64,000 bases of DNA from Alitta virens (taxonomy: Eukaryota; Annelida; Polychaeta; Phyllodocida; Nereididae). The stretch is taken from positions 1,522,001 through 1,586,000 of the forward strand of contig OW028585.1 of the NCBI GenBank assembly GCA_932294295.1, in the 5' to 3' direction. A program made the translations under genes and the position numbers. This document shows, one piece after another, positions 45,695 to 56,438 of this stretch. A model generated the notes under the pieces. It was given only the letters and a program-made list of their open reading frames with translations, ran no database searches and was not told the origin of the DNA. The first letter of the stretch is position 1; every line of letters begins with the position of its first letter.

Positions 45695-48600
45695 ACATGA
45701 CAAGCAATAAATGGTTTATGGTAGAACAATGATCTATTGATACCTGAGGCTATGACATTATTATAATTAATGAACATGCTGATTTCCATTGTCATATGCC
45801 ATATAATGTACAATCAACAAGGAGAGTAAGAGAACATATCAGTTGATAAACATTACAAAGGATATGCTTACCTGAAATATAGACAAGATGTTGAATAGTA
45901 AGGAATTATTTACTTAGAACCTGTATATTTACAATACCAGTATGAATACATCAACCTTGTATCAGTACTCTGAAGACTGAAAATAACCAGATGCACATGA
46001 AAGTGTCATATACTTTGTTGACAAAAAGGAAAATGTACATAAAAGCACACATACGTATTTGTATTGCACATTTGGTTCTATCAAAGGGTAAATGTTCTTA
46101 TTAATATAGTCTGAATTCCTGCTTGCAGTTTTAGGAGGTGTAATATACTGAGTTTTGTTGCCATGTGTGTAATTACTAGTAAGAAAAGGCTATCGCTTGA
46201 TCATATTTTTTACCATTGAGTCATTAGTAGTGATGTTTTTGATTGTTTGCACTCCATGTGTTTTGTCCAGATCTATGCCATGTTTGACTGGATTGACATG
46301 GATTCGAGTGTTTTCATTTGTTTTTACAGGTACAGGAAGGAGCATCATATTATTTGTCTACAGGTAGTGAACAACAGCTTGTCATTTTCATACTTGGTCC
46401 TGACACTAACATAACTTATGGCTGCATATTATTAGCTTTAGTATGTAGGAAGTGATTGAACAAGCAGCAGTAAAGTCGCCAAAATGCTCATTAATATAGA
46501 TAAAATCACTTATATAAAACAACTAACTTCATGTTTGCTGTAGCCTAAATTCTCCATTGTAATTTCTGTTGCTGCTCTGTGAACATAATAATCAGCCATG
46601 ATGATGACAAGATGGCAAAAATCACCATTGGTAATAATTATTAAGTTAATTGGGACAGAGAGGGATTAAATAGTAAGCTGACTTGTTAGAAATATTTCTG
46701 TCCATTTTGTGCTGCTCCAAACCTTTCATATCAAGTGCAATATAACAAGTGGACATATATCATGTTTCCGACAATAGTATTATAGTCAGTGAGACTCTAA
46801 AGACCTTGTGTTACCAAGGGGACATGATTGGTTAGCCTGTTAGAAGGTGCATGCTAGAGAAACTTAGTCTGTGAACACACAAGACATCTATAGGATAACC
46901 AGAATGACAATGCAATGATCTGGTGGGCGCTAAACAATCGAAATATCTCTACTTCCCTAACTTTGAAGAACCCGCTTAGTATTATTGTTTTCATTTATGT
47001 TAAGCAAGGATAAGAACCATTATCTACTAAAAAGGATATCGTTCTGTTTTCACAGTAACACTGTAGATCGCCAAATAAGCTTTAGTATGTAGAAACTGAT
47101 TGTACAAGCAGCAGTGAAGTCGCCAAAATGCTCATTAATATAGATAAAATCTCTTATATAAAACAACTAACTTCAAGTTTGCTGTAGCCTAAATTCTCCA
47201 TTGTAATTTCGGTTGCTTCCCTGTGAACATAATAATTAGCCATGATGATGACAAGATGGCAAAAATCACCATTGGTTGCTTATAAACTTTGTCATTCTAC
47301 ACAAAGGTTCACAAGACATCCTCTGAGTAATTCAGATGGTCAATACAAACCACCTTGTGACAATAGACATGATGAACTTCAATGTAGAAATGACTTAGAT
47401 GTGTTGGAGGTGGGCATCTTTTTAACTATATTGCAACAAATGTAACAAACACAGGCATTACATAGGGTACAATGTTTTGGACACTGAAATGCCACAAAAG
47501 TTTTGATTGCCAATTAACTACATGGATATTCGAGTTACAAATTGACAGCAATGTGTGGTTATTCTGTCTATCTAATTGTCAGATTGTTTTGAAGAGTCTA
47601 TAAGAGCATAATTCTATATAGTCATTAATGTTTGTTTAAAATGTCTTTCTTCATTAATTCTCAATATATTTCAAAAGTATCATTAGATATAATCCCTCTC
47701 TGTGCCAATTAACTTGATAGCAACATTAGTGCATTTACTGTAACTTGTTCCACCCTGGAGTCACTGACTTACTCTTTAACTACAAAAAAAATTATTTAAT
47801 AATTATGTTTTTTTTTGTTAAAAATTAATGTTATATTGTATTCGGTTGTTCTTGAGTAGGATAAATTAATCTATGTATATTTCAGTTATGCTATCTTTAC
47901 TTTATACATTTTCAGTTAATGTGAAAATATATTTCTGATTGTTAGTTAAGAAGTATATTAACTTCTCACCTTTTAACTTGGTTGAGCTACCTGGAGCAGG
48001 CTTTCGTGACTGCCTTCCATGCAAGAAACTCAACTCTTTTACATTGTATAGACACAATCATTATTGCATTGCATCTTAGAAAATGCCTATAGCAATTAAT
48101 GGATGCATGTTGTGTTAATATTGGGGTAGTATACTGGCATATATCCCTTTGATTATGATGGTACTGAATTATAACCCCCATTGCTGGCCCTCTGATCAGG
48201 CAGGTATCTTACCCCCATTGCTGCTTGTGCATAGGGGATGCTTTCCCCAACATATATAAATGGGAAATTATCTTGAGAGTCACTATGGCTAGGAAGCTTG
48301 GGTAAGTTTGTAGCTCTTTATATGTAATATTTCATTTTCCAACTTTGATTTTATATTTTCTGAAATACTTTCAAGTGATGGCACTGAGGTTCACAAGACG
48401 TCCTCTGAGTAATTCAGCTGGTCAATACAAACCACCTTGTGACAACAGACATGATGAACTTACATGTAGAAATGGCTTAGATGTGTTGGAGGTAGGCATC
48501 TTTTTAACTATATTGCAACAAATGTAACAAACACAGGCATCACATAGGGTACAATGTTTCGGACAATGTCTTTACCAATCAAAACAGTTATCATAGAACA

Positions 48601-48775
48601 GCTTTATAAATTACTTCTTCAATGCCAAACTTTCTGGACACTCTTACTGGGTGAATAATGTTCTGTGTTACTACATCTGAATTAACCTTTTTTATTACTA
48701 CTACTATGTTTTAAACAGGAAGGATTTGGGCGAAGTTGTGCATAGTTGTTCTATTGGTATCTCCATTTTTTTTAA
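45557..48775 (-). repeat. Inner inverted-repeat arm, right (about 3.2 kb)
   Basis: Mirror image of 33135-36355. The 65-codon segments at 47242-47445 and 48345-48527 correspond to those at 34461 and 33382. Confidence 0.9.
45644..45689. repeat. (TA)n tract inside the right arm
   Basis: Mirror of 36216-36262. Confidence 0.93.
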
Positions 48776-49209
48776 CATGATAGTTCTTCAAACATGTAAT
48801 AAGATCTGTAAAGGAGTCGTCACTCCTTGCCACTTCTATGTAATGTTCTTCAGCACACATTAAACAGGGCACAATGTTAAATGCAACCCATGTTAGGCTG
48901 TAGGTCTCTGTTGGTACAAGTTTGCAGTCTCCTAATTAATGTATTTGTAGTAATCAAGCTATAGCCCCTGGCGCTCACACACAACCACTAACTCCGCCTG
49001 TCGTTGACTGCGCAAAGTGTAAATTAGTACAATAAGTGCCTGACAGCTCATTAATCAACAGGATAATTCTACTCTTGATAAACATATCATGTCCTCTAAA
49101 TCCATAGCTTGTAGCTCCTGGCGTTCAACCTGCTCATCCCTCACTCGGAGCACGTCGTTTAGGCCTTCGGGCACCCTTTCGAGGTACGTCGTCCATACAT
49201 ATCGTCGCA
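48776..49209 (-). repeat. Right subterminal region, diverged from the left
   Basis: Contains GCCCGAAGGCCT-type text (mirror of 31805-31820), GACAGGCGGAGTTAGTGG-like and CTTATTGTACTAATTT-like module parts on the minus strand. It shares the module but is shorter than the left side and not collinear with it. Confidence 0.65.
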
Positions 49210-49276
49210 GGTACCACTAGCACCGCCTGTCGTAGGCCGCCAGAAGCTACCGTTTTATCGTAGCCCTATAACTACT
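49210..49276 (-). repeat. Outer terminal inverted repeat, right
   Basis: Mirror of 31729-31795, ending CTATAACTACT. Confidence 0.88.
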
Positions 49277-49282
49277 TACTTA
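49277..49282. other. Right target-site duplication of the giant element
   Basis: TACTTA, identical to 31723-31728. Confidence 0.75.
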
Positions 49283-49309
49283 TTTCTGAAATTTAACTTA
49301 CCACCCAGG

Positions 49310-49430
49310 CAGCATTCCAAATCGGGCCAGCGTAGTTTCTGTATCAGCTGCCGTTGTTACAAAATCGTTTTGACATCGCCGACATCGTTCTGACATTGAA
49401 ACGTGTTGGAATGCTATCTGGCTTGTATTC
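49310..49430 (-). mobile_element. Short inverted-repeat element (MITE-like, family D), copy 2
   Basis: CCCAGGCAGCATTCCAAATC at the left and TTGGAATGCTATCTGGCT at the right are inverted repeats. The reverse complement matches 17108-17218 throughout. It lies only about 30 bp from the end of the giant element. Confidence 0.75.
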
Positions 49431-49552
49431 ATTAAAACATGTTTGAAACAAGCTACTGCATTTGTAGTGTTTAAATTATATTGTATAAATGTGGACTTTT
49501 GCAACAAACTGCTTTTGGGACAAAGGGGTTCAAATACTTTTGATCACAACTG

Positions 49553-49705
49553 TGCATCTCAGCTGGATGTCCATCCCATGATATGTACAGTGTACAATGG
49601 AGGTGCCTATTAGTTGGTGTCTATGCTGGGGCAAGTGAATGACACCACCCATGGGGTTAATGCGTAACATGGTGTGGACTACCCTTTATCGTCTCATCAA
49701 GCAAC
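49553..49705 (+). mobile_element. SINE family A, body only
   Basis: TCTCAGCTGGATGTCCATCC, GGTGTCTATGCTGGGGCAAG, GACACCACCCATGGGGTTAA and GTAACATGGTGTGGACTACC. Head and tail are missing. Confidence 0.75.
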
Positions 49706-50461
49706 CCTAGGGGAGTGCAATATAGGTCAATAAAAATAAAATGAATTATTGACGCACATCCGCAATTTTTTGTTTGTCAAAATATTGTCCTAGATTTTGC
49801 GTGTTCTTCAGTTACAACATTGAAAAACACAATTTTATGAGATAACAGGATACGGACAAAGTAGTTCACTACAAGCTACAAGGGATTATGACAATTTGAA
49901 AAACGCCTGAATTGTGATATACATCATGGTACAATCAGGGCTGTACATCTGTTCTCGATATACCTTTGTACCAGTATTGATAACTGTTATGTAATAATAA
50001 TGATGCAATCAAACATATGTAGAGCTGGGTTCTAGCTAATAGGACACCTGCTACCCAGATTATCAAAATCAATTATCAATTATCAAAATATTTGTACATT
50101 TTTTTATCATATATATATACACCATGAATATCACAATTTCGTCAAAAATAATTGCAGAAATATTCAGATAATCATTCCATTTATCTGACTAGACATCTAA
50201 CAAAAGCATACATCTTTTTAAGCAGACTATGTGCCTTCAAATCGGCAGATCAGCTTTAAATGGTTCACTTACTTTCACCATGGATGCTTTCACACAGCTC
50301 CTTAAACACAGTTTATTTACTTGTCTGTTACATAATTGGTAAACTAAGTACACTAATTAAGGCAGAACCAATACTGACTGTCAAACTTTCCCTTTAATTT
50401 TAAAGGTTTATGTAAACCGTAAAAACCTTAATTCTCAAGGAATTCACATACTTTCGAACAC
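49706..50461. other. AT-rich sequence, nothing recognised
   Basis: No feature identified. Confidence 0.4.
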
Positions 50462-50535
50462 AACTGTAGCTCATGTAGAGTGCCTAGGTCAGGGCTCGAA
50501 CCTGGGATCTTTGGTAGAGATGCCTTTGATATGCA
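50462..50535 (-). mobile_element. SINE family A head fragment
   Basis: TGTAGCTCATGTAGAGTGCC and CTCGAACCTGGGATCTTTGG. The minus strand carries a B box GGTTCGAGCCC. The A box is not clear and the body is absent. Confidence 0.6.
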
Positions 50536-51336
50536 AATATACAAGGAAATACTTTTTACTGTGTTAAACAGCACCTTTAATTTTCGTCCGATTTACAAAA
50601 TTATAAGTTTATTATGTACAAAAATGTATTGATGATTTGATTATGGCTTGATTGGAAACATCTCCGATCTTATTTTTTCATAAAATTACTCTAAAATCTT
50701 AAATCGGCGACTCTTTTCATAACGTTATAATGTCAGTAAGGTAATTTTCCATGCAGACGAATTTGCTTACCAGCTAGGCCACAATATCACGTAAGGCTTG
50801 TTGAAAAATACTTGTAAATGTTCTCGGCATAGTAAGCATGATTTTTATTTGACAAATAAACTAATATACCCTGCCAGGTCAGCTAATTTGGCCGTTGAGT
50901 TGTTGATGACATGGTTAACCCTATGACAAATTAGCATTGATGTTCTTTGGACTTATGCAATTACCAAAAATTCCATTCCTGCCTGTGGCTGTACGCATTC
51001 CTATGGTCATTTAACTTGATCAAATTGGACTTTATCACCATCTGACTTTTTCAGAAACTTCCCATACGTCACACCAAAGTGACAAAATCACCACAAGCTG
51101 TTGTAATTCTTAGAATTATGAGACACATATTTATTATCATATTCTGCACACGTGTGCCAACAACTTCATTTTTTTTATAACATACATGGCGGTTGGGAAT
51201 TTCCAATTGGCAAATAAGACGTGAGATTAGCAATTGTGTGAAATAGTGACTTGTACAATGCAATTATCAATGGAGTCACATCGACATACCTCAGTGATGA
51301 TGTGCTAAGTCTTTGGACTGTCATAAGATGGTCGTT
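50536..51336. other. Unique sequence, nothing recognised
   Basis: No feature identified. Confidence 0.4.
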
Positions 51337-51436
51337 ATAACGTTTGGTTATACTGATTGTTATACGGGGGTGTAAAAGACAGGCATGTTATAAGTGTGCT
51401 CATTATAGGCAGACTTTTGTTATAGGCATGCTATTA
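51337..51436 (+). repeat. 32-bp minisatellite, left remnant
   Basis: GTTATAAGTGTGCTCATTAT and AGACTTTTGTTATAGGCATG match the array at 52906-53113. The Tc1-like element separates the two parts. Confidence 0.75.
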
Positions 51437-51508
51437 TACAGTGGGTTGCAACATTCATTATACAGTGGGTTGCAAAAATCATTATACAGTGGGTTGCAAC
51501 AATGACCA
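51437..51508 (+). repeat. Triplicated 24-bp left terminal repeat of the Tc1-like element
   Basis: TACAGTGGGTTGCAACATTC-type units at exactly 24-bp spacing. The right end has only one. Confidence 0.88.
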
Positions 51509-51849
51509 TACCCATTGGGTACATATGATTTTTTTCTGTTTAGTAACAGCAACTGGTGTCACTGCTGTGCTATCAGTGCAGACATGCTGTGCGTTCATTG
51601 GGACAAACCTCTATAGGTGCAGATGATAATTTATGTTGGTATCATGGAAACTATCAGATAATGTTCAAGAATTAGGTATTGCAAAAGTGTTCACATCCTG
51701 GCGAATAAGGTGACACTGTACTCAAGACACAACATACTGCGTGTTGGTTTTTCATTGTTTGTTTTGAGTAAGTTTGGAAGAACTGTTTCAAACTATTTCT
51801 CAATCTCTATAACCCTTTGATCCAGTAGTCCTATTCCGTGGTTATTTAG

Positions 51850-52039
51850 TGTTGTACCCAGGTGGTGGTGGTGGAGGATTAGGGCTTTACGTCCTGTATT
51901 TCTGCACCTGATGGGCTAATTAGGACAGGTAGGGACCATGGCAATGAGACGAAGGATGAAACAGCCATCCAACATAGGCTTGACAGGGAATTGAACCCAG
52001 GACCCAGTGGTTGGAAGCCACCCCTGTGTTGTACCCAGG
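51850..52039 (-). mobile_element. SINE (family E) nested in the Tc1-like element, 13-bp target duplication
   Basis: TGTTGTACCCAGG stands at 51850-51862 and again at 52027-52039. Between them, the minus strand has a B box GGTTCAATTCC in a tRNA-like context (CCTGGGTTCAATTCCCTGTC), a short body, and a (CCA)n tail at the other end. This is a classic reverse-transcribed insertion. No A box is visible, so the 5' end is probably truncated. It is not family A. Confidence 0.82.
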
Positions 52040-52119
52040 AAAAAACCCCAAGATTGTATACTTGCAATATTTGATTATGAAGAGGTGGGAACTAATCAAA
52101 CACATGCGTAATTGTGTAA

Positions 52120-52663
52120 TTCAGAAGCCCAAGCACGTGGATGGTTATGATCACAAGAAGATTTAAAAGGTTCTTGAAATTCCTGTGCCTACAGGGACAT
52201 TGATGCAAGAAAACTTGTGTGGCGAGCATCAGCTAGTGACATTAAGTGACCTGAAGAAGGAAACTGTGGCAAGAGACATTTACGTCCATAGGAGCAACAT
52301 TTTTTGACCTGGTGCTCTCGTTTCAGTAGAGGGTATCATGAATAGTGTCAATATCATATAAATTTTGGGTAAAAACCTTAGGAAATTTGCCACTTGGTTG
52401 AGAATAGGATGTAGTTTTGAACAAGACAATTACCCAAAATATTAGTCTTGCTATGGCCCAGCCAGAGCCTTGATCTTAACCCACAAACTATTTGCAGACA
52501 ATTGCAAACTGGCATCGCCCAAATATTCACCAACAAATTTGATGCAATTAAAGGAGTATTGTCTACATTTATGGTCCAAATTAAGTCCAAAAATGTGTAC
52601 AAAGACTATCCAGAGCATGTCCAGGTGCTAATGGATGCAAAATTCACCGCTATGAAATATTAA
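52120..52663 (+). pseudogene. Tc1/mariner transposase C-terminal remnant
   Basis: Tc1-type transposases cut and paste through a DD34E triad. Here GIMNSV (about 52330-52350) is a match to the segment before the second catalytic block. FEQDNYPK (52416-52439) resembles FQQDNDPKH and holds the second catalytic Asp (52425-52427). WPSQSLDLNP (52454-52483) corresponds to the WPSQSPDLNPIE motif. A TAG stop follows KY, and the second and third motifs lie in different frames, so a frameshift separates them. The glutamate expected after DLNP is replaced (NPQT). The N-terminal DNA-binding region is not recognisable. It is clearly inactive. Confidence 0.82.
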
Positions 52664-52905
52664 CACCAACATGTCACAGCCCATAAGACAGGGTATGATG
52701 ACATTTGCAATGCATAGTGTGAATTATTTTATATTTTTGGCTCTATTTACTGGATATTTCTATATTATCAAATTGGAAACAATACTGTCATAATGTAAAC
52801 TTATAAAATAGATCAATGATTCATCCTTTGCGATGTTTGTTTCTCTGTATTTCTAGAAAATATCAGTTCTACATTGGGGTTTGATAACTTTTGCAACCCA
52901 CTGTA

Positions 52906-53113
52906 AGTGTGCTTGTTATAAATAGACTTTTGTTATAAGTGTGCTCATTATAAATAGACTTTTGTCATAAGTGTGCTCATTATAAATATACTTTTGTTAT
53001 AAGTGTGCTCATTATAAAAGGACTTTTGTTATAAATGTACTCATTATAAACAGACTCGTTATACGTGTAGTGTACTCGTTATAAACTGACTGTTGTTATA
53101 AGTGCTCATTATA
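52906..53113 (+). repeat. 32-bp minisatellite, right part
   Basis: Six to seven units of CATTATAAATAGACTTTTGT followed by TATAAGTGTGCT. It continues the array begun at 51337, confirming that the Tc1-like element inserted into a pre-existing minisatellite. Confidence 0.9.
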
Positions 53114-53503
53114 GACGGGTTGTAATATACTCCAACAGTAAAAAAAATAATAGGTAAGTTATAAGGAAAGAAATAGAAATATAGATGCACGAATGTAGAG
53201 TTAGATGTGTTTTCTAGTATGGGAATTCCTGAGGTTATAAATAGGTAGCTACCAAAAAATAAAAAATGGGCCAGAAAAAAGTGGCTGAGCAAGGTGTACT
53301 AAAGAATCGAATTTCAAAAAAAAAGTATGGATTGGCTAGCATACAATACCTACCAAAGGTTTCCCAGAATACCTTAAAACACGTCACTTCTGAGAAAATA
53401 TGCTGAACTATGAAAATTCTGACAAATTTTTGTCATGTCTGGAATTCTCTGTTGGTGAGAAAAGTTTATTCAGACACTTCTGACGTTTTGATTAATAACC
53501 CTG
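53114..53503. other. AT-rich sequence, nothing recognised
   Basis: No feature identified. Confidence 0.4.
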
Positions 53504-53763
53504 CATAACTTGTAAACTACATTGGCAAATGCATTGCAATCACAGCCACTGACAGCTGTTGACATACACATGAGAATGATAACATAGAATCCAATGCCAC
53601 CTTAAGCTAAATCACTTCTACTACAGTAACCTTTCATAACTTGTAAACTACATTGGCAAATGCATTGCAATCACAGCCACTGACAGCTGTTGACATACAT
53701 GAGAATGATAACATAGAATCCAATGCCACAGTGAGCTAAATCACTTAAACTACAGTTGAAATT
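53504..53763. repeat. 131-bp tandem duplication
   Basis: CATAACTTGTAAACTACATT starts units at 53504 and 53635. About 100 bp of each are almost identical (a 2-base indel in ATACACATGAG/ATACATGAG), followed by more diverged ends. Confidence 0.88.
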
Positions 53764-55224
53764 TAACTTTGAAAGTGAAGATTTTTTGGTGTGACTGTAG
53801 AAAACAAGGATTCTTAATTGAACATTGAAAAATCAAAAATGGAAAATAAGGTGTCGACAATGTGCGAAATATCAAAGACGAGATTTTGTGTAATCGATTT
53901 AAACCAACAGGTTCTGTAAACAAGGTCATGTAATTTACATTTTAGAAATGTGGTGAGCTTTTCCAAAACTTATTATCAACTCTCAAGCAGTTTTTTCCCT
54001 GAACCCCTCAGTGAATTTTAGTTTACCTCAGAGAGCATTGACAAGAAATGACCTCCTCAAGGATGAATTAATGCCTTACATTGCCAAAGACAACAAACTA
54101 TTAAATACTAAAAGATCAATGAAGTTGGCCAAAGTGGATTGGCCAACAATGGGGGTACGTTTTATATTTATTGTTTTTGAAAATTATATTCTTTTTATGA
54201 CCTTCAGTTTATTGAGAATGTTGTTGATCATTGGAGTAAACTTGTACATTCTTCAAGACATATGTAAAAAAAAACCTCAAAAAGGAGTTATCCAATCAAT
54301 ACGTTTTTTTAAAAATTAAGCGAGGAATATTCAAGAAGATACTTTTAGAATGATATTGCTAAATTTGTTACAAATTATTGCTTTAATAATATAACATTGA
54401 CTGTGAATAAGATAAACAATTCAATAAATTGCTGCACTCAATCAATAGTCATTCAATCCTATTGTTTATGGTCCTCCCTTAATTGCTTCAGGTTAATTAA
54501 GTGCAGTCTAGACAAAGTGGGCAGCCTAGCCAATATTCCGCCAGCCACATTCCTGTAATAATAATTGGCTTACATGTCGAAGCAGTTTGCTATTAAATGA
54601 AACATTATATTAGGAAAAATAAAGATTAAGATAAAAGATTACTTTATTCAAAGCTCATGGTAACTATAAGTGGTACAATATCATCGCTCAAATTTTGAAC
54701 AAACGCCAATAGTATTTACTGCAGCTTTGGCTGCATTTACCACAGCAATTAAGAAATGTAAATACTCAAATATCATTTGTAAAATCCTATTCAAAATCAC
54801 GTTTCAATCATTATTAGCATTATATATATATTTTATTTTTTTGTCTTTTTATTGAAAAATGGTGTTTATTTTTCATTTTTCTCGTTTTCTTGTTGTCTTG
54901 TATAAGATATTCTGTATTTTTGATTGATTAAACATTTTTCTTTTACTGGGGGGCATCCACCCTATGGGTTACTGTATATTGTTATACTCGGGTGTACCCC
55001 CATTACCAGTCAGTTTTGTGATATTCCTGTGGTATGTAACACTAGGTTGTAAAATTGTATTTGCGGAGATTGGTGAAAATAAATCAACTCTAAAATCTAC
55101 GTTAATATTCATGGAACCGAAGTTATAGTAATATTGTTAATGGTAAAGTTCACCAAATCTGCTCTTTGTGTGGTTCACAACGAATCCTATAAATTGGTTT
55201 GATTAATTCACACGACCATTGTAA
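53764..55224. other. AT-rich sequence, nothing recognised
   Basis: The 102-codon plus frame at 54011-54319 begins at a non-ATG codon and has no recognisable domain. GGCTGCATTTACCACAGCAA at 54729 is unremarkable. No gene called. Confidence 0.4.
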
Positions 55225-55535
55225 AATGTGGTTCAGGCATCTACCATTTTGCCAGCTCTGTTGAAGGTACTGGGTTAGAATCCCCAGCCCGGGCACTCTT
55301 CATGAGCTACATCCCAGCTGCTGGATGTCCATCGCATGAGACGTTAAATTGGAGGTGCCTTGTACTCGGTGTCTATGCTGAGGCAAGTGAAAGACACCAC
55401 CCTTGGGGTAAATGTCTAACATGGTGTGAACTCCAAGCAGCCTTATTATCTCATTATTACGTCTGCCTCTGACAGTTGGTCATATATGCTGACTAAGCTT
55501 CAGACCCAGTATCATTGAGACATTAGAAATTACTA
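55225..55535 (+). mobile_element. SINE family A, near full length
   Basis: The B box GGTTAGAATCC (about 55271) sits in a CTGGGTTAGAATCCCCAG context and the upstream TGGTTCAGGCATC may be the A box. The complete body follows: CGGGCACTCTTCATGAGCTA, GGTGCCTTGTACTCGGTGTC, CACCCTTGGGGTAAATG, CTTATTATCTCATTATTACG and CTGACTAAGCTTCAGACCCA. It ends at CATTGAGACATTAG without a long tail. Confidence 0.85.
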
Positions 55536-56172
55536 TTCAATTTATGTCCAAGTTCTTAATGCATCTTTCATGCCCCTTAGTAGTCAATGTGTAGGTGTAC
55601 AAATAAAAAACAAAGCAAGTGCAAAAACTCATCTTGCACCTTGTTACATATATCTCATCTCACTGACAATGCAGAGATATCGATAACAGCCATAAAGGTG
55701 ATATGAAATTCATTGAAACAAAAAAATAAAAAAATAATATACAATACGATATAAAACGAGTGCATAAATATTTTAACTAGTTCACTATGTTATCTGAACT
55801 AAAATCGGTTTGAGAAGAGTCAAAGCAATTAACTTTCGACATTTACCTTTCACAGCCAAATTAATGGACTTAGAAATACCAGAAGACGTCATGCGAATCC
55901 AGGACTCCTATTGGTTAATGGGAGTGGATTCACATGACTATGTACATAGTATAGTTCTCACTGTTATCATTAATGACATAGAAAAAAATTACATATTTTT
56001 GGACATCCACTGAAGCTGAGTTTCTACCATATACTATATAATGTATACAATAACATTTATATATATTTATATATATTTTATTGATGTATATTTATGTATA
56101 TTTATATATATTTATAATATATACTATATTGGTAATGTGTAGAATGATGCTGATGAAGTAAAGGAGACTAAC
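55536..56172. other. AT-rich sequence with a dispersed 36-bp motif
   Basis: 55881-55916 (AGAAGACGTCATGCGAATCC onward) resembles 56841-56876. The 67-codon frame at 55810-56013 spans it and is not recognised. Confidence 0.4.
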
Positions 56173-56253
56173 GTGTTATGTAAGCTAACTTGTTATGTAA
56201 GCTAACTTTGTTATGTAAGCTGACTTTGTTATGTAAGCTAACTTGTTATGTAA
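56173..56253 (+). repeat. 17-18-bp minisatellite (GTTATGTAAGCTAACTTT)
   Basis: Five units alternating between 17 and 18 bp. Confidence 0.9.
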
Positions 56254-56304
56254 AGAGACATTTTGGACATCGCTAATAGCTAAAACCTTGGTGAGGAACT
56301 ACAT

Positions 56305-56438
56305 GGCAAAGTGTGCCACGTGCGTTTTCCATGAGAAGGATAAACGCATGGAAAACGCATGGTTTTTGCCTAATTAAAATGAGGTGAAAACCATGTGTTT
56401 GGATAAACGCATGGAAAACGCACCCAGCACATTTGGCC
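56305..56438. mobile_element. 134-bp fold-back element (MITE-like)
   Basis: GGCAAAGTGTGCCACGTGCG with TTTTCCATG at the left is mirrored by the right end (minus strand GGCCAAATGTGCTGGGTGCG with TTTTCCATG). ACGCATGGAAAACGC is repeated inside, so several hairpins can form. No target duplication is evident. Confidence 0.6.

Larger units (their letters stand above)
31729..49276. mobile_element. Giant 17.5-kb terminal-inverted-repeat element (Polinton-like ends, no genes)
   Basis: The ends are AGTAGTTATAGGGCTACG and its exact reverse complement. The outer 67 bp of each side match with one difference by eye. TACTTA stands immediately outside both ends (31723-31728 and 49277-49282), a 6-bp target duplication. 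Polinton/Maverick elements are known to be about 15-20 kb with 6-bp duplications, AG...CT ends and long inverted repeats, so those features agree. Such elements normally encode a DNA polymerase, integrase, ATPase, protease and capsid proteins. I see none of these and no open frame over 100 codons. The interior is repeat modules instead. It is most likely a non-autonomous derivative moved by a relative elsewhere. A different TIR transposon class is possible. Confidence 0.75.
51437..52905 (+). mobile_element. Decayed Tc1/mariner element with TA target duplication
   Basis: CAGTGGGTTGCAA at 51439 and its exact reverse complement TTGCAACCCACTG ending at 52903 are terminal inverted repeats, flanked by TA on both sides (51437-51438 and 52904-52905). 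Without the SINE inside, the length (about 1.3 kb) is close to a normal Tc1-type element. The left end carries three tandem copies of its 24-bp terminal segment (51437, 51461, 51485). The transposase remnant on the plus strand is described separately. Confidence 0.88.

Noticed and set aside
31729..49276. Segmental inverted duplication or palindrome without transposition
   Set aside because: Matching ends with an exact 6-bp duplication outside them and AG...CT termini are better explained by insertion of a mobile unit. Assembly artefact is kept as a caveat.
54011..54319. 102-codon plus-strand open frame as a host gene
   Set aside because: It starts at a non-ATG codon, has no recognised domain, and its AT-rich hydrophobic composition is typical of random open sequence here.
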